From the NCBI RefSeq assembly GCF_007678455.1, contig NZ_VEEP01000001.1, positions 1-64,000 on the forward strand: DNA of 64,000 nt, written 5' to 3'. Source of the stretch: Cytobacillus oceanisediminis 2691 (GTDB lineage: Bacteria; Bacillota; Bacilli; Bacillales; Cytobacillaceae). A program made the translations under genes and the position numbers. Below, piece by piece: positions 41,335 to 50,781 of the stretch (position 1 is the first letter of the stretch; every line of letters begins with the position of its first letter). The notes below the pieces were generated by a model, which worked only from the letters and a program-made list of their open reading frames with translations, was not told the DNA's origin and did no database searches.

Positions 41335-41722
41335 TATGGTCCCCCCACTATTATCCAAAATAAATTTTTGAAGCGAAATCTATTTTAGCTTAAAGATGTC
41401 GAAATAAGAAGATGTTTGCGAAAAAATTACATGAATTTAATAAAGAACATGTTTCTTTTTTTACAATCTTAACAAAGGATTAATGATGATTTCCTTGTTT
41501 AATCATCCTCTAAACATTTTTTCAGGGGGAAAAGCCCATTTTTCAAAAGTGATTTGTCCGGCTGTTTAGGACAAATTTTAGCCGGGAAATTAGATATTGA
41601 GAGAAGATGAAGATTTCGGCCATTGAGCCGTTTATATAGATTTAGCGGCTGCTTTTCGGCAGCCGCTTTGATTTGTAATCCATTTTGATGAGGGATAAAA
41701 TGGATAAAAAGGAGGGGGTTTC
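41335..41722. other. intergenic region with orphan hairpin
   Basis: No gene found. A perfect AGCGGCTGC/GCAGCCGCT stem (41644-41667) with a 6-nt loop and T-rich tail looks like a terminator on the plus strand, with no gene upstream to end. It could be an attenuator for the next gene or the end of a small RNA. Confidence 0.45.
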
Positions 41723-42550
41723 ATGAAGAGCATTTTTGACAAAGTCAAATTACATAATGGAGTGGAAATGCCTGTACTGGGTCTTGGTGTATACAAAGTA
41801 GAGGAAGGGACACAAATCGAAGAAACGATTCATTCAGCACTGGATTACGGATACCGGCTGATTGATACAGCTTCTTTTTACCAAAATGAAGACGGTGTAG
41901 GAAGAGCCATCCGGAACAGCAGCATCCCAAGAGAAGAATTGTTCATTACCACGAAGGTCTGGAATTCTGAACAGGGATATGACAATACGTTGCGAGCATT
42001 TGATGAAAGTATGGAGAGGCTGGGCCTGGAGTATCTGGATTTGTATCTGGTACACTGGCCAGTAAAAGGAATGTATTTGCAAACATGGCGTGCGCTCGAA
42101 AAACTTTATAAGGAGGGCAGGGTAAAGGCTATTGGTGTCAGCAATTTTAAGATACATCATTTGCAGGATCTCCTAAGCCACTGTGTTGAAAGGCCAGTAA
42201 TCAATCAAGTTGAGCTTCATCCACTGCTGGCGCAGACGGAACTTCGGAATTTCTGCCGTCAAAATGAAATTAAGGTGGAAGCATGGTCGCCATTATCCAG
42301 GGGAAGATTCCTGGATGAACCTGTATTGGGAAGCATCTCCGACCGTCATGGAAAGACCCCCGCTCAGGTTATTTTAAGGTGGCACCTGCAGCATGAAATT
42401 ATTCCGATCCCCAAATCGGTCACGACGTCAAGGCTGAAAGAAAATGCGGAGGTATTCGATTTCAAGCTTAGTCAACAAGAAATGGCAGAGATTGATGGCC
42501 TCAACAAAGATCAGCGGTTTGGAGCTGATCCTGACCACATCGATTTTTAA
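41723..42550 (+). CDS. aldo/keto reductase, second copy
   Basis: A 275-residue NADPH reductase with tetrad Asp48, Tyr53, Lys78 and His111. TTKVWNSEQGYDNTLRAF and LYLVHWPVKG mirror the paralogue at 17891, and both end in a similar GADPDHIDF/GPDPDNFDF tail. Both probably reduce methylglyoxal-like aldehydes. AAGGAGGGGG precedes the ATG. It may be controlled by the orphan hairpin 55 bp upstream. Confidence 0.92.
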   Translation: MKSIFDKVKLHNGVEMPVLGLGVYKVEEGTQIEETIHSALDYGYRLIDTASFYQNEDGVGRAIRNSSIPREELFITTKVWNSEQGYDNTLRAFDESMERLGLEYLDLYLVHWPVKGMYLQTWRALEKLYKEGRVKAIGVSNFKIHHLQDLLSHCVERPVINQVELHPLLAQTELRNFCRQNEIKVEAWSPLSRGRFLDEPVLGSISDRHGKTPAQVILRWHLQHEIIPIPKSVTTSRLKENAEVFDFKLSQQEMAEIDGLNKDQRFGADPDHIDF

Positions 42551-42560
42551 TATAAGCTAA

Positions 42561-42594
42561 AAGCGGACTGAATTTTTATCAGTCCGTTTTTTAT
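42561..42594 (+). terminator. terminator after the second aldo/keto reductase
   Basis: CGGACTGA/TCAGTCCG stem followed by TTTTTTATTTT. Confidence 0.85.
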
Positions 42595-42942
42595 TTTCTA
42601 AAATGGATACACTAAAAACAGAGATAAAACCCAACGAAAAGTTTTAAATAGGATTTGGAAATTGAAGGTTTTAAAACAATCGGAGGGTGGTAATGTAGGT
42701 GTACAAGCAGAAGACAACATGATTCAACATCTTAGATTTACTGCTTGTCTGCTGCAGAATCTCATGTTTAACATCACTGTTAAAGAGGTAAAATAAAATT
42801 AGAGCAAGCTGGTAAGCTCCCGGGAAGCAATCTTCACCAGCACAGCCTGATTTTAAAAACACTGCAGCATGAAAAATGGGTGCATGAACACCTGGCACTA
42901 CTACTTTACATTACATTCACATCATAAGGAGGAAGAACAATT
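42595..42942. other. gene-free stretch
   Basis: About 350 bp with no gene I can support. GGAGGGTGG at 42682-42690 is followed by ATG then TAG at once, and a minus-strand frame of 75 codons has no recognisable content. It could be decayed coding DNA. Confidence 0.3.
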
Positions 42943-43200
42943 ATGTTAAGTTTTCTTTGGGCATTAATTATCGGTGGTATTATTGGATGGATAGCAGGAC
43001 TAATCCTTGGAAGAGATATTCCAGGCGGAGTCATTGGTAACATCATCGCAGGTTTTGTAGGTGCTTGGATTGGACAAGCAATCCTGGGTGACTGGGGACC
43101 TGTAGTAGCTGACTTTGCGATTGTTCCAGCGTTGATCGGTGCCATCGCACTAGTATTCATCGTCAGCCTTGTAATGAAGAGCATGCGCAGAGCTGACTAA
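42943..43200 (+). CDS. GlsB/YeaQ/YmgE family small membrane protein
   Basis: An 85-residue protein with three glycine-rich helices: LSFLWALIIGGIIGWIAGLIL, then GGVIGNIIAGFVGAWIGQAI, then VPALIGAIALVFIVSLVMK. It belongs to the transglycosylase-associated/GlsB family, often induced by stress. Function is not known. AAGGAGGAAGAAC precedes the ATG. Confidence 0.9.
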   Translation: MLSFLWALIIGGIIGWIAGLILGRDIPGGVIGNIIAGFVGAWIGQAILGDWGPVVADFAIVPALIGAIALVFIVSLVMKSMRRAD

Positions 43201-43212
43201 TAAAAGGTAAAT

Positions 43213-43243
43213 GAGCCCTTCCGAAATCGGAAGGGCTTTTTTG
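43213..43243 (+). terminator. terminator after the GlsB-family gene
   Basis: AGCCCTTCCG/CGGAAGGGCT stem with AAAT loop, then TTTTTT. Confidence 0.9.
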
Positions 43244-43290
43244 TGTGGAGTAGGTAGCGATCAAAGTCGTTCTTTGTTGCCACCAAAATA

Positions 43291-44211
43291 TCAAATTTCA
43301 TATGGATCAATATTAATAAAAATCGGTTCCTCGTCGATAAAAGGAGCATGACATATTATTTTTTCCTGTGTAAACGGGTGGGTGAATTCCATCTTTACTG
43401 CATGCAGCGCCTGCCGGTGGAAGGCATCACTTCCCCCATACAGCTCGTCTCCAGCCAGCGGGTGTCCAATGGAGCTGAAGTGGACACGGATTTGATGGGT
43501 TCGGCCTGTATCCAATGAACACTGGATGAGGGTAAGGTCTCTCTGTTTAAGTTTTTCCAAAACTTTATAATGGGTAATCGCTTGCTGGCCTGTATCGGAT
43601 ACACGCCTTCTAGTTGGGTGGTGGCGGTCTCGCCCAATTGGTTTATCAATTGTTCCTTTTTTCTGCCTGATGATTCCATCTGCCAGTGCCAAATAGGTTC
43701 TTTTGATTGAATGTTCCTCAAGCATCTTATCAAGGATGGCGGCAATCAGGGGATTTTTCGCAAAAAGGACAGCACCAGTGGTATCCCTGTCAAGTCTATG
43801 AATATGGCGCGGTCGGTTGACCTCGCCACTTGCCTGCATATGGAATGCAGCAGCGTTAGCAAGTGTGCCGGTCTGACCATCTGCATTTGGATGGGTGTCC
43901 ATTCCCGCGGGCTTATTGAAGACAATTAGGTGATCATCTTCATAAATGATGTCAACATTCAAATACTGGGGGATGAAAGTCGATTCTTCCTCAGTAAAAA
44001 GCTTGAGGCTTAGTCGCTCATTCTTACTCAGAGGGAGTGTCCAATCAGGCACCTGTCCATTTAGTAAGACGCTCTTTTCCATCCGGAAGGTATGGACCAG
44101 CTTTTTCGGTGCCTTCCAAAAGTCCTTGAAAAGAGTTTCGAGTGTGTATTTTTCCCATTCTCCGGGAACCGTGATTTCAAACCAGTTGCCTTTATTGTTT
44201 GTCTGAATCAT
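43291..44211 (-). CDS. RluA family pseudouridine synthase (YhcT-like)
   Basis: A 306-residue RNA modification enzyme. The catalytic Asp lies in PRHIHRLDRDTTGAVLFAK near 135-153, with NKPAGMDTHPNADG near 99-112 and CSLDTGRTHQIRVHFSSIGH near 230-249. A degenerate S4-like N-terminus precedes it. It converts uridine to pseudouridine in rRNA or tRNA; the exact site is unknown. Two tandem ATGs (44214, 44211) follow AAGGAGA; the second has better spacing. Gene order with yhcU and yhcX matches B. subtilis. Confidence 0.9.
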   Translation of the reverse strand: MIQTNNKGNWFEITVPGEWEKYTLETLFKDFWKAPKKLVHTFRMEKSVLLNGQVPDWTLPLSKNERLSLKLFTEEESTFIPQYLNVDIIYEDDHLIVFNKPAGMDTHPNADGQTGTLANAAAFHMQASGEVNRPRHIHRLDRDTTGAVLFAKNPLIAAILDKMLEEHSIKRTYLALADGIIRQKKGTIDKPIGRDRHHPTRRRVSDTGQQAITHYKVLEKLKQRDLTLIQCSLDTGRTHQIRVHFSSIGHPLAGDELYGGSDAFHRQALHAVKMEFTHPFTQEKIICHAPFIDEEPIFINIDPYEI

Positions 44212-44382
44212 CATAATCTCCTTATTTGTGTATGTAAAATAAGATTCCATTTTACCTTAGGTTTTGTCAACTTTTACCGCCTGCATGGGCATAATTACCA
44301 CCCAGTTAATTGGAATGGATATGTTATTCTAGGAATATATATTACGATTAGATTACAAAGGGTTAAAAAGGTGGGTCGATCA

Positions 44383-44781
44383 TTGAAAATTGTTTATGCG
44401 TCTACACCCGGACAGGAAGAAAAAGTGGTAGAGCTTGCGAATTATTTTTACTCTGATATTTTTCCATTATACTTCACGGATGAAGACATACATGAATTCG
44501 AAAGGCTGGAAGTGTTACATACAAGGCCGGAACAGTTCGAGAGATTCAGTACACTCGGAGACGCTTTCCAGGTCATTACAAGTATGCAGACGTTGATCTC
44601 GATCCTGGAGTCTGGCCATATTCCCGAAAAATATCAGTCCATGTTCCGTAAAAATGTCCAGATCTTGACGGACTACGGAATTTGCTTCCCTTTCAATTAC
44701 AGTCAGTTCTCTGAATCAAAACATGTCCATCTAGAGTATATCAGTACTTATGCCAAAGCTGCCAACAGACTCTTGTTATAA
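44383..44781 (+). CDS. yhcU: YhcU family protein (DUF5365)
   Basis: A 132-residue soluble protein starting LKIVYASTPGQEEKVVELAN. It corresponds to B. subtilis YhcU, found beside the RluA gene there too. Function is unknown. I start it at TTG 44383, seven bases after AAAGGTGGG and matching the expected N-terminus KIVYAST; the frame extends far upstream over unrelated DNA antisense to the RluA gene. Confidence 0.8.
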   Translation: MKIVYASTPGQEEKVVELANYFYSDIFPLYFTDEDIHEFERLEVLHTRPEQFERFSTLGDAFQVITSMQTLISILESGHIPEKYQSMFRKNVQILTDYGICFPFNYSQFSESKHVHLEYISTYAKAANRLLL

Positions 44782-44786
44782 GAAGA

Positions 44787-44815
44787 AAACGCCTGCGAAT
44801 CGCAGGCGTTTTTCG
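44787..44815. terminator. terminator between yhcU and the thioredoxin gene
   Basis: AACGCCTGCG/CGCAGGCGTT stem with AAT loop and T-run. Confidence 0.88.
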
Positions 44816-45286
44816 TTATTTCAGAGTGTACTCATTGAACCAATCTTTAAAAGTGGCTTCTTCCTGATAGCCGACGATCCGGTTAACTTCTTTTCCATCC
44901 TTGTATTGGACAATGGTTGGAGTCGATTCGATTCCGTAATCATTCCAGCCTTGTTCGAATTCGAGAAGGTTGTATTGTACTAAATCAACATCCATATCCT
45001 TTGCCAGAGGTGCGACCACTGGTGTTGTACGGACGCAGTGAGGGCATGTTGGGCTGAAAAAATAAACCGTAACATCTTCTCCAGCTTCAAGCTTCTTATC
45101 AAGTTCATCAGGCAGGATGATGTTTTGATAATTTGGGTCATCCAGCTGTTTGACGGTTTCGGGATGAAGCGTATCCTTGCCATATGGATTGCCTTCAGAT
45201 TTTTCCTCATTTTGCGCTTTATTGACAAAGAATAAAGCTGCGAACAATCCTATGATAATAACCAAAAAAATGATAACCTTTTTCAA
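44816..45286 (-). CDS. membrane-anchored thioredoxin-like protein
   Basis: A 156-residue protein with an N-terminal anchor (VIIFLVIIIGLFAALFFV) and a thioredoxin domain facing outside. The active site is FFSPTCPHCVRTTPV near 75-89 (CPHC), with the cis-proline STPTIVQYKDG later. It is encoded one base after the BdbC gene, so it is likely the thiol partner of that oxidase in extracytoplasmic disulfide formation, like BdbA/BdbD. Confidence 0.88.
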   Translation of the reverse strand: MKKVIIFLVIIIGLFAALFFVNKAQNEEKSEGNPYGKDTLHPETVKQLDDPNYQNIILPDELDKKLEAGEDVTVYFFSPTCPHCVRTTPVVAPLAKDMDVDLVQYNLLEFEQGWNDYGIESTPTIVQYKDGKEVNRIVGYQEEATFKDWFNEYTLK

Positions 45287-45287
45287 C

Positions 45288-45725
45288 TTAAGCTTCCTCC
45301 TTCGATTTCTTCCAAATAACCAGGCTTACAGAAAAAATAATGATGAATGCGGTCAAAGCCAGGAATGGGATGGTGATAAAACCCAACCAGTTGATGTACT
45401 GGCCTGTACAAGGCACTCTTCCGCAGGTAACAGCATTATCCGCCATGAATGGAACTTTTTGCATTGAATAATGGTAAAGCGATATCAGTCCTCCGACAGC
45501 GGCCATGATCATTGTATAAAAAGAGATCTTATAATCCTTCTTCACAACAGCTATCCCAAGAATCAAGGCAAAAGGATACATCAGGATCCTCTGGTACCAG
45601 CATAGCAGGCAGGGCTCATACTGACGGATTTCCGAAAAATATAGACTGCCAAACATCGCAATGATGGATGTGGCCCATGCTGTAAATAATAAGGTTTCCC
45701 TTGAATCTTTTTTAGGCTTTTCCAA
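45288..45725 (-). CDS. bdbC: disulfide oxidoreductase BdbC (DsbB family)
   Basis: A 145-residue four-helix membrane protein. The first redox pair is in EPCLLCWYQRILMYPFAL near 37-54, the second in VTCGRVPCTG near 100-109, as in DsbB/BdbC. It passes electrons from the thiol partner to menaquinone. The partner thioredoxin gene follows with a one-base gap. A GGGGAGATTAG site precedes the ATG. Confidence 0.93.
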   Translation of the reverse strand: MEKPKKDSRETLLFTAWATSIIAMFGSLYFSEIRQYEPCLLCWYQRILMYPFALILGIAVVKKDYKISFYTMIMAAVGGLISLYHYSMQKVPFMADNAVTCGRVPCTGQYINWLGFITIPFLALTAFIIIFSVSLVIWKKSKEEA

Positions 45726-45969
45726 GCTAATCTCCCCTAAGCTATGTAATTTCTATTTAAACATTCTCTATAAAAGAAACAACTATCTCTCATTACATCT
45801 TAAGGAATGTAATAAAATATTTCAATTAACATTATGTGAAATAATTTTTCCCAATAGATCAGGAGAAGCTACATATAGAGTATTATATTTTGTTGATTGC
45901 GGGTATAGGGATATGATGAAGTGATTTTTTACATATATGCAAGACGATTAAGAAAGGGTGCATCAATAT

Positions 45970-47508
45970 ATGACTGAACTGGATTTGTCCAAATTTGAAA
46001 AAAGAATGATTATCCGTAATACAAAGCAAGAGGATATTGAAGAAATCATTAAAATGCAAAATAGCTGCTTTCCTGGGATGGACCCCTGGAAACGTGAGCA
46101 GCTGGAAAGCCATCTTGAAATTTTCCCTGAAGGCCAGTTCGTGGCGGAATATGACGGAAAGGTGGTCGGGTCGTGTTCCAGCCTGATCATCAACTTCGAC
46201 GAATACGATGACCGCCACAGTTGGGACGACATCACGGATGAAGGGTATATCACCAACCATAACCCCGATGGCTATAATTTGTATGGAATTGAGGTAATGA
46301 CCCATCCTGAATTCAGGAGGATGAAGGTGGGCTACCGTCTGTATGAGGCAAGAAAAGACCTCGCGCGGCAGATGAACCTGAAGAGTATCATCATCGGCGG
46401 CAGAATCCCGAATTACCATCTGCATGCGGAAGAAATGTCACCTCGGGAATATGTTAGGCAGGTCGCATCGCATAAAATTTATGATCCTGTTCTCTCATTC
46501 CAGCTAAGGAATGACTTCATATTAATGAGGATCAATCCGAATTATTTGCCTGACGATCTTCAGTCAAACAAATATGCAACATTGATGGAATGGAATAATG
46601 TCGACTACCATCCGAAATCGAAGCGCTTTTTTAAAACAAGCAACCCGGTCCGCATTTGCGTGGTCCAATATATGATGAGGCAAATTTCATCCTTCGATGA
46701 CTTTGCACACCAGGTTGAATACTTTACCGATGTCGCTTCCGATGCCGGTTCGGATTTTGCGGTGTTCCCGGAACTCTTTACAACACAGCTCATGTCATTC
46801 ATGAATGAAAAATCACCGTCGCTCGCTGTCCGCAAAGTGGCGGAATTCACGGAACAATATATTGAACTTTTTACAGATCTGGCGGTACGGTACAATGTCA
46901 ATATCATTGGAGGCTCCCATTTTGTAAAAGAAGAAGATGAGGAAATTTATAATATTTCCTATCTGTTCCGCCGCGATGGAACAATCGACAAGCAGTATAA
47001 GCTCCATATTACGCCGAATGAACGAAGATGGTGGGGCATCAGCCGTGGTGATGAGTTGAAAGTCTTCGATACAGACTGCGGCAAAATCGCAATCCAGATC
47101 TGTTATGATATCGAGTTTCCTGAGCTGGCAAGGATCGCCACCGATATGGGGGCCAAAATTATCTTCACTCCATTCTGTACAGAAGATCGCCAGGGATACC
47201 TTCGTGTCCGTTACTGTGCCCAGGCCAGAGCGGTCGAAAACCAGGTCTACACAGTCATTTCCGGAACTGTCGGGAACCTGCCGCAAACAGAAAACATGGA
47301 TATCCAATATGCCCAATCCGGGATTTTTGCGCCATCCGACTTTGAATTTGCAAGGGACGGGATCGTCGGCGAAACGAACCCGAACATCGAAATGGTGATG
47401 ATTGGGGATGTCGACCTCGAAATCCTCCGCCGCCAGCGCCAGGACGGAACAGTAAGGCAGCTGAAAGACCGCAGGCACGATATATACAGGATTAAATATA
47501 AGAAGTAG
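45970..47508 (+). CDS. yhcX: YhcX: N-acetyltransferase-carbon-nitrogen hydrolase fusion
   Basis: A 512-residue two-domain protein. The first about 200 residues are a GNAT acetyltransferase with VMTHPEFRRMKVGYRLYEAR near 115-134. From about 220 onward it is a nitrilase-family hydrolase with catalytic Glu in FPELFTT (about 267), Lys in YKLHITP (about 342) and Cys in QICYDIEFPE (about 378). B. subtilis YhcX has the same fusion; substrate unknown, possibly an amide made or trimmed by the paired domains. Start at ATG 45970 after GAAAGGGTG; the GTG at 45958 lies in that site. Confidence 0.92.
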   Translation: MTELDLSKFEKRMIIRNTKQEDIEEIIKMQNSCFPGMDPWKREQLESHLEIFPEGQFVAEYDGKVVGSCSSLIINFDEYDDRHSWDDITDEGYITNHNPDGYNLYGIEVMTHPEFRRMKVGYRLYEARKDLARQMNLKSIIIGGRIPNYHLHAEEMSPREYVRQVASHKIYDPVLSFQLRNDFILMRINPNYLPDDLQSNKYATLMEWNNVDYHPKSKRFFKTSNPVRICVVQYMMRQISSFDDFAHQVEYFTDVASDAGSDFAVFPELFTTQLMSFMNEKSPSLAVRKVAEFTEQYIELFTDLAVRYNVNIIGGSHFVKEEDEEIYNISYLFRRDGTIDKQYKLHITPNERRWWGISRGDELKVFDTDCGKIAIQICYDIEFPELARIATDMGAKIIFTPFCTEDRQGYLRVRYCAQARAVENQVYTVISGTVGNLPQTENMDIQYAQSGIFAPSDFEFARDGIVGETNPNIEMVMIGDVDLEILRRQRQDGTVRQLKDRRHDIYRIKYKK

Positions 47509-47639
47509 AAGCTGGCCATGCTGCAGCACCTGGGGAAAAACACATAATTCCTCAGGTGCTTTTCCATGGGATTGGGGCAGTATCCCGGTAATCATCCTTT
47601 ATTTGCATTTTACACCTTGGAAAATCAAGTAACTGGGAG

Positions 47640-48545
47640 TCACCAATAAAGCGTCTTGGTGCTCTGAAAAGCCAGAAACAAGAAAAATAGGTCACCAATA
47701 GAGCGGATTGGTGACCTGAAATCCAGAAACTGAAAAAATAGGTCACCAATAAGCGGTCTTGGTGTCTGGATTTCTCAGGCCATCAATAAGGGTTCTTGAT
47801 GTCTTAAAAATCCAGAAACTAGAAAAACAGGTCTCCAATACGCACTATTGGAGCAACAGAAATCCAAAATATGGATAATCAGGTCACCAATACGCCCTAT
47901 TGGAGCACCGAAACTCCATAAAATGGATAATCGCATTACCAATAAGCCCTATTGGATCAACGAATCTCCATAAAATGGAAAATCGTGTCACCAATAAACC
48001 CTATTGGAGCAACGAAATCCATAATATGGATAATAGTGTCACCAATACGCCCTATTGGAGCACCGAAACTCCATAAAATGGATAATCGCATTACCAATAC
48101 GCTCTTTTGGAGCACCGAAACTCCATAAAATGGATAATCGCATTACCAATAAGCCCTATTGGATCAACGAATCTCCATAAAATGGAAAATCGTGTCACCA
48201 ATAAACCCTATTGGAGCAACAAAATCCATAATATGGATAATAGTGTCACCAATACGCCCTATTGGAGCACCGAAACTCCATAAAATGGATAATCGCATTA
48301 CCAATACGCTCTTTTGGAGCACCGAAACTCCATAAAATGGATAATCGCATTACCAATACGCCCTATTGGAGCAACTAAAATCCATTATATGGATAATAAT
48401 GTCACCAATAAGCCCTATTGGATCAACGAACCTCCATAAAATGGATAATCGTGTCACCAATAACGGTGCTCTAAAATCCCAGTAACAGAAAAAACGTATC
48501 ACCAATATAACGTCTAGGAAACCTGAATACAGAAAACAGAACGAG
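47640..48545. repeat. tandem array C: about 18 units, 51-52 bp
   Basis: ACCAAT-type starts fall at 47642, 47694, 47745, 47782, 47834, 47886 and on to 48456, with steps of 51-52 except one 37-bp unit, then a decayed copy near 48501. Each unit has CCAATA...TATTGG arms (6 bp or longer), and later units add a TCCAT/ATGGA hairpin. Units from 47938 and from 48145 are a four-unit (207-bp) duplication. Early units have longer arms: GGTCACCAAT/ATTGGTGACC at 47692 is perfect over 10 bp. It fills the space between yhcX and pgcA. Confidence 0.93.
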
Positions 48546-48684
48546 ATCGCCTATATCCAAGTGGAATTCTAAGAAATAATTCCAAAACAATTTAACAAGT
48601 TGTCACAAAAGTTATCTAAGATGCCCTATCTTGTTTTATAATTAGCTGTAAGATTTAAATCTTATTTTTTCGGGAGGTCATTCG

Positions 48685-50433
48685 ATGGATTGGAAGATGA
48701 ATGCTGACAAGTGGCTTGGTTTTGCTGGATTGGATCCGGAGCTTAAAACCGAACTTGATTCATTAAAGAAAAACGAGAAGCATTTAGAGGAAGTATTTTA
48801 TAAAAATCTTGAGTTTGGGACTGGCGGTATGCGCGGGGAAATTGGGGCCGGGACCAATCGTATGAACATATACACTGTGCGCAAAGCGTCGGCTGGACTG
48901 GCGGCATACATAGAAGAACATGGGGCTGAGGCGAAGCAGCGCGGTGTCGCGATCGCTTATGATTCCCGCCATAAATCACCGGAATTCGCGATGGAAGCTG
49001 CAAAGACTTTAGCTACGCGCGGTATCCAGACATATGTATTTGAAGAGTTGAGACCGACTCCGGAGCTGTCTTTTGCTGTCCGATACTTGCATGCATACGC
49101 AGGAATTGTGATTACAGCTAGCCATAATCCGCCTGAATACAATGGATATAAGGTCTATGGTCCGGACGGTGGGCAGCTGCCGCCTGACAGTGCTGACGAA
49201 GTCATTGGCAAAGTGAATGAAATTGAAAATGAATTGTCAATCGAGGTACTGGATGAGCAGGAGCTGAAGGAAAAGGGCTTGATCAAGATGATTGGGCCAG
49301 AAGTGGACAGGGCTTATCTAGAAAAGCTGATGACCATTTCCGAAAATCCTACATTATCGGATGAAACCAATATAAAAGTGGTTTTCACCCCATTGCATGG
49401 AACCGCCAATATGCCGGTGCGAAATATACTGACGAATCTTAAGTACCAGAATGTAGTAGTGGTAAAGGAGCAGGAGCTTCCAGATCCTGAATTTTCGACA
49501 GTGAAAAGTCCGAATCCTGAAGAGCATGCAGCATTTGAACTGGCAATCCGTGAAGGGAAGAAAATCGATGCTGATGTGCTGATCGCAACCGATCCTGATG
49601 CTGACCGCCTTGGAATTGCTGTCAAAGATGCTGACGGCGAGTATACTGTGCTCACAGGGAATCAGACAGGAGCCTTGCTGCTGCACTATATTCTTACACA
49701 GAAAAAGGAAAAAGGTACTCTCCAGGCCAATGGAATCGTGTTAAAAACAATCGTGACGTCCGAACTTGGACGTGAAATTGCTTCATCTTTCGGACTTGAA
49801 ACCCTCGATGTCCTTACTGGCTTCAAGTTCATTGCTGAAAAAATCAAACAATATGAAGAGACGGGAGAATATAAGTTCCTGTTCGGATATGAAGAAAGCT
49901 ACGGATATCTGATCGGTGACTTTGCCCGTGATAAAGACGCCGTCCAGGCTGCAATGCTGGCGGTTGAAGTGTGTGCGTATTATAAAAAGAAGGGTATGTC
50001 TTTGTACGATGCGCTGTTAAGTGTTTTCGAAGAGTATGGTTTTTATCAGGAAGGGCTTCGTTCCCTTACGCTAAAAGGCAAAGAAGGAGCCGAGCTGATC
50101 CAGAAAACACTTGGGGTCTTCCGCCAGGAACCGCTTAAGAATCTGGGTGAATTGAAAGTAACGGCAGTGGAAGATTATTTAACAGGTGTAAGAGTGAATG
50201 AAAATAACGAGGAAGAAAAGATCCAGCTTCCTTCTTCAAACGTCATCAAATACTATCTTGAGGATGGCACTTGGATGTGCCTTCGCCCATCTGGAACTGA
50301 GCCGAAAATCAAGTTCTATTTTGGTGTGAATGACAAGAGTCTTGCAGAAAGCAAGCAGAAGCTCCAAAAAATCGAACAGGATTTCATGCAGGTTGTAGAA
50401 GAGAAAATGGAAGCAGCAAAAACCAGGAAGTAA
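48685..50433 (+). CDS. pgcA: alpha-phosphoglucomutase PgcA
   Basis: A 582-residue alpha-D-phosphohexomutase that interconverts glucose 6- and 1-phosphate for UDP-glucose, wall teichoic acid and glycolipid synthesis. Four signatures are in order: catalytic phosphoserine in [13 protein letters not shown] near 143-155 (Ser145), metal loop DPDADRLG near 303, sugar loop GYEESYGY near 400 and phosphate loop [10 protein letters not shown] near 534. CGGGAGGTC precedes the ATG. It sits between yhcX and yhcY, as in B. subtilis. Its upstream region is a tandem array. Confidence 0.95.
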   Translation: MDWKMNADKWLGFAGLDPELKTELDSLKKNEKHLEEVFYKNLEFGTGGMRGEIGAGTNRMNIYTVRKASAGLAAYIEEHGAEAKQRGVAIAYDSRHKSPEFAMEAAKTLATRGIQTYVFEELRPTPELSFAVRYLHAYAGIVITASHNPPEYNGYKVYGPDGGQLPPDSADEVIGKVNEIENELSIEVLDEQELKEKGLIKMIGPEVDRAYLEKLMTISENPTLSDETNIKVVFTPLHGTANMPVRNILTNLKYQNVVVVKEQELPDPEFSTVKSPNPEEHAAFELAIREGKKIDADVLIATDPDADRLGIAVKDADGEYTVLTGNQTGALLLHYILTQKKEKGTLQANGIVLKTIVTSELGREIASSFGLETLDVLTGFKFIAEKIKQYEETGEYKFLFGYEESYGYLIGDFARDKDAVQAAMLAVEVCAYYKKKGMSLYDALLSVFEEYGFYQEGLRSLTLKGKEGAELIQKTLGVFRQEPLKNLGELKVTAVEDYLTGVRVNENNEEEKIQLPSSNVIKYYLEDGTWMCLRPSGTEPKIKFYFGVNDKSLAESKQKLQKIEQDFMQVVEEKMEAAKTRK

Positions 50434-50435
50434 GG

Positions 50436-50642
50436 GAGTACGGAATCCGGGTTGGCACGATCAACCCGGGAATGGTTGACACCTATTTCGCAGACTCCAA
50501 ACAGGATATTCCTGAAAAAAACGACTGGCTGAAAGTGGAGGACATTGCCAATGCTGTCGTCTATATGGCTTCAGCACCGAAGCATATGCTGATCGATGAA
50601 ATCGTCATCCATCTACTGGTACAGAATTATCCGATTGCTTAA
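50436..50642 (+). pseudogene. C-terminal remnant of a short-chain dehydrogenase gene
   Basis: Immediately after pgcA's stop, a frame reads EYGIRVGTINPGMVDTYF and continues to VVYMASAPKHMLIDEIVIHL before a stop at 50640. This is the last about 68 residues of an SDR oxidoreductase, including the PG motif after the active site. The N-terminal Rossmann part and catalytic Tyr-x3-Lys are missing and no start codon or ribosome site is present. A deletion joining pgcA to the tail of a lost neighbour is the simplest explanation. Confidence 0.85.
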
Positions 50643-50652
50643 AATTAAAACC

Positions 50653-50688
50653 AATCCGAAGAGAGGAGTCTCTCTTCGGATTTTTTTG
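50653..50688 (+). terminator. terminator after the dehydrogenase remnant
   Basis: AATCCGAAGAGAG/CTCTCTTCGGATT, a perfect 13-bp stem, then TTTTTT. It probably now ends the pgcA transcript. Confidence 0.92.
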
Positions 50689-50781
50689 CTTTTACGACTT
50701 TTGTCTGAGTGAGTTTCAGACTTTTTTAGAAAGCGCCATTTTCCGAATAGAGATATAATAAATAGAAACGGGGGGATTTGC

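Noticed and set aside
42671-42898. 75-codon minus-strand frame in the gap before the GlsB-family gene
   Set aside because: No recognisable domain and no ribosome site; composition looks non-coding.
46813-47595. 260-codon minus-strand frame opposite yhcX
   Set aside because: It is a codon-bias shadow of the hydrolase domain with no ribosome site or family features.
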